From contig CAKSNE010000007.1 of the NCBI GenBank assembly GCA_934476085.1, positions 23,638-87,637 of the forward strand: a DNA stretch of 64,000 bases, given 5' to 3'. The translations under genes and the position numbers were made by a program. The notes under the pieces are model-generated. The model saw only the letters and a list, made by a program, of their open reading frames with translations, was not told the DNA's origin and ran no database searches. Shown here piece after piece: positions 48,821-57,262 of this stretch (position 1 is its first letter; the number at the start of each line of letters is the position of its first letter). Source of the stretch: an uncultured Eubacteriales bacterium (GTDB lineage Bacteria > Bacillota > Clostridia > Oscillospirales > Acutalibacteraceae).

Positions 48821-49624
48821 ATGAGTAAATTTGGATTTATCGGTTGCGGTAATATGGGCGGTGCTTTGGCGATTGCACTTTCTAAAAAAGTAAATGGTGA
48901 AAACCTTTTGCTTTGCGATAAGCAGGCTGACAAAGCAGAAAGTCTTGCAAAAGAAATTAATGCTACCGCATCAAATAATGAAACTGTTGCAAAAGAAGCA
49001 AAATATATCGTTTTAGCAGTAAAACCGCAGTTTATGGCTGATGTTTTAGATGATGTTTCAGATATTTTAAAGGCTAGGGAAGATGAATTTGTTTTGGTAA
49101 CTATCGCCGCCGGTTTGTCTACCGAAAAAATCAGAAATATGGCAAAAGGCGAGTATCCTGTTATTAGAGTAATGCCGAATACTCCTGCGTTTTTAGGCGA
49201 AGGAATGCTTTTATATACTTATACTGAAAATGTAAAAGATACAGATGTAGATGAGTTTATTACTTTGTTCAGCGAAGCAGGCGAGTGGGATAATATAGCT
49301 GAAAATTTAATTGATGCGGCAAGTGCGTTAAGCGGTTGTGGTCCTGCTTTTGTTTATATGTTTATCGAAAGCTTGGCAGATGGTGCAGTAAAATGCGGTT
49401 TGCCAAGAGATAAAGCGCTTAAATATGCGGCTCAAACAATAAAAGGCTCGGCTATGATGGTGCAAAAATCAGGGAAACACCCTGAACTTTTAAAAGATGA
49501 AGTTTGCTCACCGGGCGGTACTACTATTGCCGGTGTTGCCGCACTTGAAAACGGTAAGTTCAGAGCAAACTGCATAAATGCAGTAGACGAGGCTTATAAA
49601 AAAACATTAAGTCTAGGGAAATAA
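48821..49624 (+). CDS. proC: Pyrroline-5-carboxylate reductase
   Basis: A 267-residue NAD(P)H-dependent reductase for the last step of proline synthesis. The N-terminal Rossmann motif is FIGCGNMGGAL, followed by LAVKPQ, VIRVMPNTPAFLGEGM, ALSGCGPAFVYMFIE and the substrate loop DEVCSPGGTTIAGV. It completes a proBAC operon and is followed by a strong terminator. Confidence 0.97.
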   Translation: MSKFGFIGCGNMGGALAIALSKKVNGENLLLCDKQADKAESLAKEINATASNNETVAKEAKYIVLAVKPQFMADVLDDVSDILKAREDEFVLVTIAAGLSTEKIRNMAKGEYPVIRVMPNTPAFLGEGMLLYTYTENVKDTDVDEFITLFSEAGEWDNIAENLIDAASALSGCGPAFVYMFIESLADGAVKCGLPRDKALKYAAQTIKGSAMMVQKSGKHPELLKDEVCSPGGTTIAGVAALENGKFRANCINAVDEAYKKTLSLGK

Positions 49625-49633
49625 TTAAACACA

Positions 49634-49668
49634 AAAAAACGGTGGAGAAAACTCCACCGTTTTTTGAT
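49634..49668. terminator. Terminator after proC
   Basis: A perfect 14-bp stem (49634-49647/49652-49665) with a 4-base A loop and flanking A/T runs. It also faces the convergent LRR gene. Confidence 0.92.
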
Positions 49669-49693
49669 ATGATATTTGGAATAATACTTTTAA

Positions 49694-50938
49694 TTATTTA
49701 ATTTTTATTGTTTTTGATGAAAATGCACTATATGCAATTTTTCCGTTTTGTTTTACAAATGCTCTAACCTGAACTTTACATTTACCTTTTTTAAGTTTTT
49801 TAAATGTTTTTGTTAAGGCTTTTTTAGAGTTAAAGTTTTTTGTAATAGTCTTTTTGCCGACTTTGTATTTTATTTGATAACCTGTTGCACCGGCAACTTT
49901 TTTACATTTTACAGTTAAATTTTTCTTTTTAGCAGAAATTTTAATAGCAGGCTTTTTAAGTGTTAGTTTGTTTTCTATTATGCCATTTGAAATAACTGCA
50001 TTACAAACAGAACAAACTTGTTTGCCTTTTAATCCCGTTGCAAAATATGTTGACGGGGTATTGATTGTTGTGATTTTGTGACCGAGTGCATTTTCGAAAT
50101 ATTCAACCTTTTTCTCATCACAAATTTTGCAGGTATAGCGTTTTTCGCCTTTTTGAGTACAGGTAGGTTGAATAGTTTCTTTTAATTCAAACTGATGCTC
50201 GCCATCACAATAATACTTGTATTTAAGATTGTTTTCTTTTGCAAAATTTTCTGCATAAGAATTTTGTTTAACTGATAAAACTAAATCTTTATGGTATTCA
50301 TTAAATGTATTTGCACCAATTTTTTTAACACTTGCGGGAATTATAATGTTCTTTAGGTTATAACATCCGTCAAAAACACCTTCACCTATTGTTGTTACAC
50401 TATCAGGTATTGTAAAAGATATTAATGCATCGCAATTTTGAAAAGCGTTGTCGCCGATTGTTTCTGTTTTTTTGCCTAGGGTGACTTTCTCTAGTTTTTT
50501 GCAGCCCCAAAACATACTTTTAGGTATATATTGTATGTTTTCATTAAAATTAAATTCAGTAAGTTTTACGCATTTAACAAAGGTATCTCTGCCAAAACTA
50601 ATTGCGTTCGGCAAATTGATTTTTTCTAAAAATTCGCAACCATCAAAAGCACTTTCTTCTACGGTTGTAACAGTTGGAGCGGAAAAGCTTTTAATTTTTG
50701 AATACTGAAAAGCATTGATTGCAATTTTTATCGGTGTGCGGTTTTCAACTTTTTCCGGAATAACAATATCTAGATTTAAATCATTCGAGGTAGTGCCTGT
50801 TATTTCAATTTCTGTATCGGTTAGAATTTTGTAGGTAAAGTTTTCATAAGTTTCATCGGCAGAAACTGAAAAACTAACTAGTGCTAATGATGAAAAAATA
50901 ACGGATAGACCTAATAATAAAGATAATATTTTTTTCAT
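49694..50938 (-). CDS. BspA-type leucine-rich-repeat surface protein
   Basis: A 414-residue secreted protein. A Sec signal peptide (about 1-27, ending SVSA) precedes about seven BspA-like LRR_5 repeats (about 60-235; units such as FDGCEFLEKINLP, FWGCKKLEKVTL, FQNCDALISFTIPDSVTTIGEG). A Cys-rich segment (about 255-320; TCTQKGEKRYTCKICD and VCSVC) follows, and the C-terminus is a very Lys-rich fibronectin-like domain (about 330-414). No sorting signal is seen. Such proteins mediate adhesion or matrix binding in gut bacteria. It is the second gene of a two-gene minus-strand operon, 16 bases after the membrane protein gene. Confidence 0.85.
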   Translation of the reverse strand: MKKILSLLLGLSVIFSSLALVSFSVSADETYENFTYKILTDTEIEITGTTSNDLNLDIVIPEKVENRTPIKIAINAFQYSKIKSFSAPTVTTVEESAFDGCEFLEKINLPNAISFGRDTFVKCVKLTEFNFNENIQYIPKSMFWGCKKLEKVTLGKKTETIGDNAFQNCDALISFTIPDSVTTIGEGVFDGCYNLKNIIIPASVKKIGANTFNEYHKDLVLSVKQNSYAENFAKENNLKYKYYCDGEHQFELKETIQPTCTQKGEKRYTCKICDEKKVEYFENALGHKITTINTPSTYFATGLKGKQVCSVCNAVISNGIIENKLTLKKPAIKISAKKKNLTVKCKKVAGATGYQIKYKVGKKTITKNFNSKKALTKTFKKLKKGKCKVQVRAFVKQNGKIAYSAFSSKTIKIK

Positions 50939-50954
50939 TTTGTTTCATCTCCTT

Positions 50955-52151
50955 TTATTGTTTTTCAACCAGATTTGCAGTTTTGTCTATAATTTGTTTA
51001 GCCTTTTCTTTTAATGCAGATAAGTCAGCCGAATTATCAAGTACAAAAGAAAGTTCAGGCTCGTCGCTCATTTTATCCATTTCTTTATAAGAATAATATT
51101 TTGAATAATACTGAATTTCGTTTTGGTTTATAACAGTAATCTGGTATTTTTGATTTTTGTATTTATATCTAATAGATGTTTCTTTTTTATAGTCGCTGCT
51201 GTCAATAAATTCAGCGCCTTTTCCAATGATGCTTGATAGGTGCCTTGAAGTTAAATAATCAATAATTACCTTGTCATTATTGATTTCCCATTCATCAACG
51301 CCATAACGGTTTAAATAAGCAACATTATCAATGATAAAGTATTCTTCGTTGCCAGAAAGGTCGGAAATGCCTGAAAGGTTTGAACTTGTTTTTCCTGTCA
51401 AAACTGTTTTGTTATCAACTGTAAACTCAGCAACAAATCCGCCTGTATCAATGTTGGCTTTTGTTGCCTTATAATAATACTCTTTTGGAATATTTTTAAG
51501 AATAACCGAGAATGATGATGAGTTTTTCTCGTTTTTCGCTTTTTCTTGGTTGTTATGTATTGATGTTGTTACGTTATCTGCAATAATACTGCCAATAAAC
51601 AATACTAAAACGATTATTAAAAATGCATAAACGATAGGGCGGTTGATAGTAGGTATTTTTGATTTATCAATACCGTTTTTGTTTGCATATTGAATTGCTT
51701 TAGATAGTGAACGTCGATAGCAAATATACAAAATCAGCGTTATAATAGGGGTTAATATAACTGAAACTAATAAAATAATTGCTAGTTTCACAATTGTGAA
51801 AACAGCGCTCCAAGACATTTGTGTGCCGTAATCTCTAACGCTTGTTCTGTAAATAATATTTCCTACTCTAAAATCACTGTATGTGAAAATAGGACCTACG
51901 TCGTAAAAAATTCCGAATTTAAGTACAAATGCTAAAATGCAAGGTGCAGCCATAATGCAAAAGCCTAAAACAAGTAGCAATGATACCAATCCTGATACTG
52001 TTATGTTTCCGATGAATATTGAAACAGACATTACTATAATTCCTGCTGCACAAAATCCGCCAAAAGCATAAAATAATTTTCTTGCGCTTCTTACTGCTTC
52101 AATAGGTTCGTGAGTGTAATCTTTTGTTTCAATTGTTTTGTTTTGAGTCAT
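50955..52151 (-). CDS. Membrane protein of unknown function
   Basis: A 398-residue protein with four predicted membrane segments (about 27-49, 53-78, 115-144, 172-192) and a C-terminal extracytoplasmic domain of about 200 residues rich in Tyr, Lys and Ser, ending in a helix. I do not recognise the family. It precedes the LRR protein gene in the same operon, so it could be involved in presenting or sensing with that protein, but this is only context. Confidence 0.75.
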   Translation of the reverse strand: MTQNKTIETKDYTHEPIEAVRSARKLFYAFGGFCAAGIIVMSVSIFIGNITVSGLVSLLLVLGFCIMAAPCILAFVLKFGIFYDVGPIFTYSDFRVGNIIYRTSVRDYGTQMSWSAVFTIVKLAIILLVSVILTPIITLILYICYRRSLSKAIQYANKNGIDKSKIPTINRPIVYAFLIIVLVLFIGSIIADNVTTSIHNNQEKAKNEKNSSSFSVILKNIPKEYYYKATKANIDTGGFVAEFTVDNKTVLTGKTSSNLSGISDLSGNEEYFIIDNVAYLNRYGVDEWEINNDKVIIDYLTSRHLSSIIGKGAEFIDSSDYKKETSIRYKYKNQKYQITVINQNEIQYYSKYYSYKEMDKMSDEPELSFVLDNSADLSALKEKAKQIIDKTANLVEKQ

Positions 52152-52258
52152 AAAATCATCTCCTTTTCTAATTAAAGTATATTAAAAAAGACATTATAAA
52201 TCAATTGACAAAGCTTAACAGATGTATAAATAAAATAATTTTGTTAAAAATGACTAAA

Positions 52259-52292
52259 AAACAGTCTTATCAAATTTATGATAAGACTGTTT
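52259..52292 (-). terminator. Terminator of the DUF4364-mntP operon
   Basis: A perfect 14-bp stem (52259-52272/52279-52292) with a 6-base loop. On the minus strand it is followed by a T-run, 20 bases after the mntP stop. Confidence 0.88.
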
Positions 52293-52311
52293 AATTATAT
52301 TCATATTTAGT

Positions 52312-52875
52312 TTATTTAATAAAATAATCAAGCAAAAATTTAACGCCGAGAAGTATTAAAACAATACCGCCTACAAGCTCGCCTTTTTCGCCGATTATGC
52401 TACCGAGTTTGCTGCCGAAAATATAGCCGATAGCACAAATTAAAAATGTAATAATGCCGATTATAAGACACATAGCAATAACGGTTAAAATACCGTTTCC
52501 TGAAAAGACAAAGCCAGCTGCCAAAGCGTCTATGCTTGTTGCTATTCCTAAAAACATTAACTCTTTAAAGGTTATTATAGCATTGTTGTCATCTTTTTCG
52601 CCTTTAAAACATTCATAAATCATTTTACCGCCGATAAAGGCTAAAATTACAAAACTTACAGCGTTAAAATAATCTTTAATAAGAGAGTAAAAACTGCTTC
52701 CTACTAAATATCCGATAAGCGGCATAAGTGTTTGAAAAATGCCAAATACAGCACCTAATTTAAAGGCTACCGAAAACTTAACCTTTTTTGCCGCTAACGC
52801 TTTTGAAACTGAAATAGAAAAAGCGTCCATTGCAAGTGTTACGCCCAAAATGACCGACTGTAACACTATCTCCAT
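52312..52875 (-). CDS. mntP: Manganese efflux pump MntP family protein
   Basis: A 187-residue membrane protein with six hydrophobic segments in two inverted halves, carrying the paired acidic motifs TLAMDAFSISVSKAL and ATSIDALAAGF characteristic of MntP (DUF204). It should export Mn2+. The start ATG 52875 has AGGAGG at good distance; the ATG at 52881 overlaps the previous gene stop and is too close to the SD. No yybP-ykoY manganese riboswitch is visible, as the gene is read from within the DUF4364 transcript. Confidence 0.9.
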   Translation of the reverse strand: MEIVLQSVILGVTLAMDAFSISVSKALAAKKVKFSVAFKLGAVFGIFQTLMPLIGYLVGSSFYSLIKDYFNAVSFVILAFIGGKMIYECFKGEKDDNNAIITFKELMFLGIATSIDALAAGFVFSGNGILTVIAMCLIIGIITFLICAIGYIFGSKLGSIIGEKGELVGGIVLILLGVKFLLDYFIK

Positions 52876-52877
52876 AA

Positions 52878-53447
52878 TCATTCCTCCTGATTAATGCCGA
52901 AAAGCTTTCTAAAATTCATAGTATAAAAGCCGTTTGGGTCGTCTAAAAAGTTATGTTTAACCTTATTAGCTTCGTCCAACGAGCCTACTCTCATTGAAAA
53001 TCCCATTAATTCTTTGCCATTTTCAAGCATTGAAATTTTTACAACAAATTTATCATCGTCTTCAACAATCTCAATTGAGTTATCTTTTAGACGTTGTTGC
53101 AAAAGAATTTCGTAATTAGCGGCATCAAGAGCACTTTCACGAACAGTATACGGAATATCATAATTGAGTTCTTTAGCAATAGTAATGCCGTTTTCAGTTA
53201 AAGTATATTCGCCGTTTTCATCTTTTATAATATTTTTATCTCTTTCGAGTTCACTGATAGCTTCGGCTATATCAAAATAAGTTGCAATAGAATTGTAACG
53301 AATTATATGAGTAATAGTTTCAGCCGAAAAAGCCTTTTTAGTATTATAAAGAATTATACAGACGAGTATTTTAATATCAGCAATTTTAATTAAACCGCCC
53401 GGCTCTAAATTACCCCAATGTATAGTTTCTTTTTTTCGTCTTGCCAA
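52878..53447 (-). CDS. DUF4364-type winged-helix protein
   Basis: A 189-residue soluble protein with an N-terminal winged-helix-like part (KILVCIILYNTKKAFSAETITHII...ISELERDKNIIKDENGEYTLTENG) and a C-terminal alpha/beta part (FVVKISMLENGKELMGFSMRVGS). This matches the DUF4364 family of Clostridia, likely DNA-binding but of unknown target. It overlaps or abuts mntP and is cotranscribed with it. Its 5' end faces lepA divergently. Confidence 0.8.
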   Translation of the reverse strand: MARRKKETIHWGNLEPGGLIKIADIKILVCIILYNTKKAFSAETITHIIRYNSIATYFDIAEAISELERDKNIIKDENGEYTLTENGITIAKELNYDIPYTVRESALDAANYEILLQQRLKDNSIEIVEDDDKFVVKISMLENGKELMGFSMRVGSLDEANKVKHNFLDDPNGFYTMNFRKLFGINQEE

Positions 53448-53517
53448 ATTAATTCCTCCAAAACGCAGATTAAAAATATTTTATCACAATTTTTTGTAAA
53501 AAGCAACTGTTTTAATG

Positions 53518-53546
53518 TTGATAAAAATATTGTTTTATGATATAAT
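53518..53546 (+). promoter_or_regulatory. Promoter of lepA
   Basis: TTGATA (53518-53523), 17-base spacer and TATAAT (53541-53546), 40 bases before the lepA start. Confidence 0.8.
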
Positions 53547-53586
53547 GTTTTGATGAATAATTATTATTTAAAAAGAGAGGTTTATA

Positions 53587-55395
53587 ATGCCGTTTGATAA
53601 GGAATTAATAAGAAATTTTTGCATTATTGCACATATAGACCACGGTAAATCTACCCTTGCCGACAGATTGCTGGAAGCTACTAAATCTGTTGAGCAAAGA
53701 CAGATGACCGACCAGTTGCTTGACAGTATGGATTTAGAGCGTGAGCGTGGTATTACTATTAAATCTCACCCTGTAACGCTTAATTATAACGCTAACGATG
53801 GCAAAACTTATGAACTTAATTTGATTGATACTCCGGGCCATGTTGACTTTAACTATGAAGTTTCTCGTTCGCTTGCCGCTTGCGAGGGTGCACTTTTGAT
53901 TGTAGATGCTTCACAGGGCATTGAGGCTCAAACGCTTGCTAACACTTATCTTGCGCTTGATCATGATCTTGAAATTGTGCCGGTTATTAATAAGATTGAT
54001 TTGCCGTCTGCCGATCCTGAAAAATGTGCTGAAGATATTGAAAACATTATCGGAATTGAGGCGGCTGACGCTCCTAGAGTTTCGGCTAAATCGGGTATTA
54101 ATATTGATCAGGTTTTAGAGGCTATTGTTAATAAAATTCCATCTCCTGACGCTGATGATACAAAACCGCTTAAAGCGTTGATTTTTGACTCATATTATGA
54201 TGCTTATAAAGGCGTTATTGTTTATTTTAGAGTAGTTGACGGTGTTATAAAAACCGGTATGAATATTAAAATGATGTCAACAGGTGCTGAGTTTAATGTT
54301 GTTGAAGTCGGCAGAAAAACCGCTATTTCAATGCAGCCTTGTGATGAACTTCATGCAGGTGAAGTAGGCTATATTGCCGCTTCGATTAAGGTTGCCGCTG
54401 ATGCAAGAGTCGGCGATACTATCACTTCTGCTGAAAACGGTGCAACTGAGCCGCTACCCGGTTACAGACAGGTTAATCCCGTTGTGTTCTGCGGTATTTA
54501 TCCTGCTGACGGCGCTCAATATACTGACCTTAGAGAAGCACTTGAAAAGTTACAGTTAAATGATGCGGCTTTAATGTTTGAAGCTGAAACATCTTCTGCT
54601 CTCGGTTTTGGTTTTAGATGCGGCTTTTTAGGTCTTTTGCATATGGAAATTATCCAAGAACGATTAGAGCGAGAGTATAATCTTGATTTGATTACTACCG
54701 CACCGTCTGTTGAATATAAACTTAATATGTCCGACGGCTCGGTTTTAACAATTGATAACCCTACAAATTATCCTGATCCTGCGTCGATTGTTACCGCTGA
54801 AGAGCCGATTTGTAATGTTCATATTTACAGCCCTAATGATTATGTAGGCGCTATTATGGATTTGTGCCAAGAGCGTAGGGGCGTTTTTATTGATATGCAA
54901 TATGTTACTACCGAGCGTGTTGATATTCATTATGAAATTCCGCTTAATGAGATTGTTTATGACTTTTTTGATGCTTTAAAATCAAGAACAAGAGGTTATG
55001 CTTCTTATGACTATGAGTCAAAAGGTTATAAGTCGTCAAAATTAGTTAAATTAGATGTTATGCTAAATGGTGAAATCGTTGACGCTTTGTCATTTATCGT
55101 TCATTCTGATAATGCCTATAAGCGTGCAAGAAGAATAGCCGAAAAATTAAAAGAGCATATTCCAAGACAGTTATTTGAAGTACCTGTTCAAGTAGCGGTT
55201 GGCGGTAAGGTTATCGCTCGTGAAACTGTTAAGGCGGTTAGAAAAGACGTTCTTGCTAAATGTTACGGCGGCGATATTACCAGAAAGAAAAAGTTGCTTG
55301 AAAAACAAAAAGAAGGTAAAAAGCGTATGCGTCAGTTAGGTTCTGTTGAAGTACCGCAAGAAGCGTTTATGGCAGTGCTTAAACTCGATGAGTAA
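53587..55395 (+). CDS. lepA: Elongation factor 4 (LepA)
   Basis: A 602-residue translational GTPase. G motifs are AHIDHGKSTL (G1), DTPGHVDF (G3) and NKIDLPSAD (G4); the G2 region is RERGITIK. The LepA-specific C-terminal domain contains SFIVHSDNAYKRAR, PRQLFEVPVQVAVGGKVIARETVKAVRKDVLAKCYGGD and KKRMRQLGSVEVPQEAF. The length is standard. It promotes correct ribosome function and back-translocation under stress. It is directly followed by miaB with a slight overlap of the SD. Confidence 0.98.
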   Translation: MPFDKELIRNFCIIAHIDHGKSTLADRLLEATKSVEQRQMTDQLLDSMDLERERGITIKSHPVTLNYNANDGKTYELNLIDTPGHVDFNYEVSRSLAACEGALLIVDASQGIEAQTLANTYLALDHDLEIVPVINKIDLPSADPEKCAEDIENIIGIEAADAPRVSAKSGINIDQVLEAIVNKIPSPDADDTKPLKALIFDSYYDAYKGVIVYFRVVDGVIKTGMNIKMMSTGAEFNVVEVGRKTAISMQPCDELHAGEVGYIAASIKVAADARVGDTITSAENGATEPLPGYRQVNPVVFCGIYPADGAQYTDLREALEKLQLNDAALMFEAETSSALGFGFRCGFLGLLHMEIIQERLEREYNLDLITTAPSVEYKLNMSDGSVLTIDNPTNYPDPASIVTAEEPICNVHIYSPNDYVGAIMDLCQERRGVFIDMQYVTTERVDIHYEIPLNEIVYDFFDALKSRTRGYASYDYESKGYKSSKLVKLDVMLNGEIVDALSFIVHSDNAYKRARRIAEKLKEHIPRQLFEVPVQVAVGGKVIARETVKAVRKDVLAKCYGGDITRKKKLLEKQKEGKKRMRQLGSVEVPQEAFMAVLKLDE

Positions 55396-55405
55396 GGAGA
55401 TAAAT

Positions 55406-56806
55406 TTGAATAAAAAGAAAGATATTTTTGTATCTGAAGAAGAACTTAGTTTACAAAGTGATTTTGCTAAAAAGGTTAAAAAAATAGCAAATGATAAATA
55501 TGGCAAACCCAAAGCGCATATTCGTACATTCGGTTGTCAGCAAAATGTGGCTGATTCACAAAAAATTATGGGTATGCTTGAGACAATGGGGTATGATTTT
55601 TGTGATAATTCAGATGACGCAGATTTAGTTATTTTTAATACCTGTGCGGTTAGAGAACACGCAGAAGACCGTGTTTTCGGCAATGTTGGCTCATTAGTTC
55701 ATTTAAAGAGAAGAAAACCTAATACAGTAATTGCTCTTTGCGGTTGTATGATGCAACAAGAGCATATTGCAAATAAAATTAAGCGTAGTTTTCCTCATGT
55801 TGATTTGGTTTTCGGCACTCATGTTGTTCATAAATTACCTGAAATGCTTTATAAAGTGCTTGAAGGTCAGGGTAGAATTTTTGATATTCCTGATATGGAC
55901 GGTGTAATCGCTGAAAATATTCCTCAGGTAAGCGAAAGTAAAATAAACGGTTGGTTGCCGATTATGTATGGTTGCAATAACTTTTGCACCTACTGTATTG
56001 TGCCTTATGTAAGGGGGAGAGAGCGTAGCCGTAAACCTGAAGATATTTTAAATGACTTTAAAAAGATGGTTGATGACGGCATAAAGAATATTACTTTGCT
56101 CGGTCAAAATGTAAATTCTTATGACGGCGGTATTTCTTTTGCAAAATTGCTTAAAATGTGTAATGATGTCGAAGGCGATTTTGTAATTCGTTTTATGACA
56201 TCCCACCCAAAAGATTGTTCAGAAGAATTACTTGAAACAATGGCAAAATGTGAAAAGGTTGAAAAACATCTTCATTTGCCTGTTCAATGTGGCTCGAACA
56301 GAGTTTTAAAGGCTATGAACCGCCATTATACAAGAGAAGATTATTTAAAATTAGTTGATAAAGCAAAGGCGTTAATGCCTGATATTATGCTGACTTCCGA
56401 TATTATCGTAGGTTTTCCTTCTGAAACTTATGATGAAGTTAAAGAAACTATTTCTTTAATTGAAAAAGTAAGGTATCAATCGTTATTTACATTTATTTAT
56501 TCAAAACGAAAAGGCACTCCTGCCGAAAAAATGCCTGATGATGTTACAAAAGAAGAAAAAGGCGTTTGGTTTAGAGAACTTCTTAAAGTTCAAGAGCAAA
56601 TTTCTGAAGAAGTTTGTAAAGAACAGGTTGGCAAAAAATTCAGAGTTTTGGTTGAAGAGCCATCAAGAGTTGAAGGCAATTTATATACAAGAACTCTAAA
56701 TAATTTTGTAGTAGAAATTGAGGGTAGCACCGATTTAATAGGTAAATTCATTGATGTTGAAGTTACAAGCGGTGATACTTGGATATTAAAAGGTAAAAAA
56801 ATATAA
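55406..56806 (+). CDS. miaB: tRNA-2-methylthio-N6-dimethylallyladenosine synthase
   Basis: A 466-residue radical SAM methylthiotransferase that modifies A37 of tRNAs. The N-terminal MTTase Cys are in TFGCQQN, FNTCAVRE and LCGCM; the radical SAM cluster is CNNFCTYC; the C-terminal TRAM domain spans about 395-466. The start TTG 55406 is six bases behind AAGGAG; an in-frame ATG 55388 overlaps lepA and lacks an SD, and the open frame extends to 55346 without homology. It works after MiaA, encoded about 5 kb downstream. Confidence 0.95.
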   Translation: MNKKKDIFVSEEELSLQSDFAKKVKKIANDKYGKPKAHIRTFGCQQNVADSQKIMGMLETMGYDFCDNSDDADLVIFNTCAVREHAEDRVFGNVGSLVHLKRRKPNTVIALCGCMMQQEHIANKIKRSFPHVDLVFGTHVVHKLPEMLYKVLEGQGRIFDIPDMDGVIAENIPQVSESKINGWLPIMYGCNNFCTYCIVPYVRGRERSRKPEDILNDFKKMVDDGIKNITLLGQNVNSYDGGISFAKLLKMCNDVEGDFVIRFMTSHPKDCSEELLETMAKCEKVEKHLHLPVQCGSNRVLKAMNRHYTREDYLKLVDKAKALMPDIMLTSDIIVGFPSETYDEVKETISLIEKVRYQSLFTFIYSKRKGTPAEKMPDDVTKEEKGVWFRELLKVQEQISEEVCKEQVGKKFRVLVEEPSRVEGNLYTRTLNNFVVEIEGSTDLIGKFIDVEVTSGDTWILKGKKI

Positions 56807-56826
56807 TTTTGAAAGGATTTTTTACA

Positions 56827-57234
56827 ATGGAAATTTTAGAAATCGCAAGACAATTAGGTGCTGCAATTCAAGCAGACAGCACATACAAAAAATTCGCAGA
56901 GGCTAAAAAAACAAATGATGAAGATAAAGAGCTTCAAGATTTAATCGGCGAGTTTAATTTGCTTAGAATGAATGTTAATAAAGCAGTTTCAGACCCTAAT
57001 AAAGATGAAGAAAAAATCAAAGAATATAACGAAAATTTACAAGATTGCTACAAAAAAATTATGGCAAACACTTCTATGATTGCTTATAATGAAGCAAAAG
57101 TAGCACTTGACGGAATTGTTAGCAAAGTTAATACATTAATCACAATGTGTATTGACGGTGCTGATCCTGAAACAGTTGAAATTCCTGACGCTTCTTGCTC
57201 AGGTTCTTGCAGCACTTGCGGTGGCTGTCACTAA
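56827..57234 (+). CDS. ymcA: YlbF/YmcA-family protein with C-terminal Cys cluster
   Basis: A 135-residue helical protein with the YlbF/YmcA block (ARQLGAAIQADSTYKKF...ELQDLIGEFNLLRMNVNKA) and a C-terminal CSGSCSTCGGCH. The neighbours miaB before it and mutS-mutL after it match the Bacillus subtilis order around ymcA (ricA). There YmcA, YlbF and YaaT form an Fe-S-containing complex that affects RNase Y mRNA processing and cell fate. The Cys cluster fits Fe-S ligation. The start is ATG 56827 behind AAAGGA. Confidence 0.87.
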   Translation: MEILEIARQLGAAIQADSTYKKFAEAKKTNDEDKELQDLIGEFNLLRMNVNKAVSDPNKDEEKIKEYNENLQDCYKKIMANTSMIAYNEAKVALDGIVSKVNTLITMCIDGADPETVEIPDASCSGSCSTCGGCH

Positions 57235-57262
57235 TTAAAAAGAAAAAGGAAAGGCAAAGAAA

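Noticed and set aside
52152..52311. Possible yybP-ykoY manganese riboswitch near mntP
   Set aside because: The hairpin there lies downstream of mntP and is a terminator. The region upstream of mntP is the coding sequence of the DUF4364 gene.
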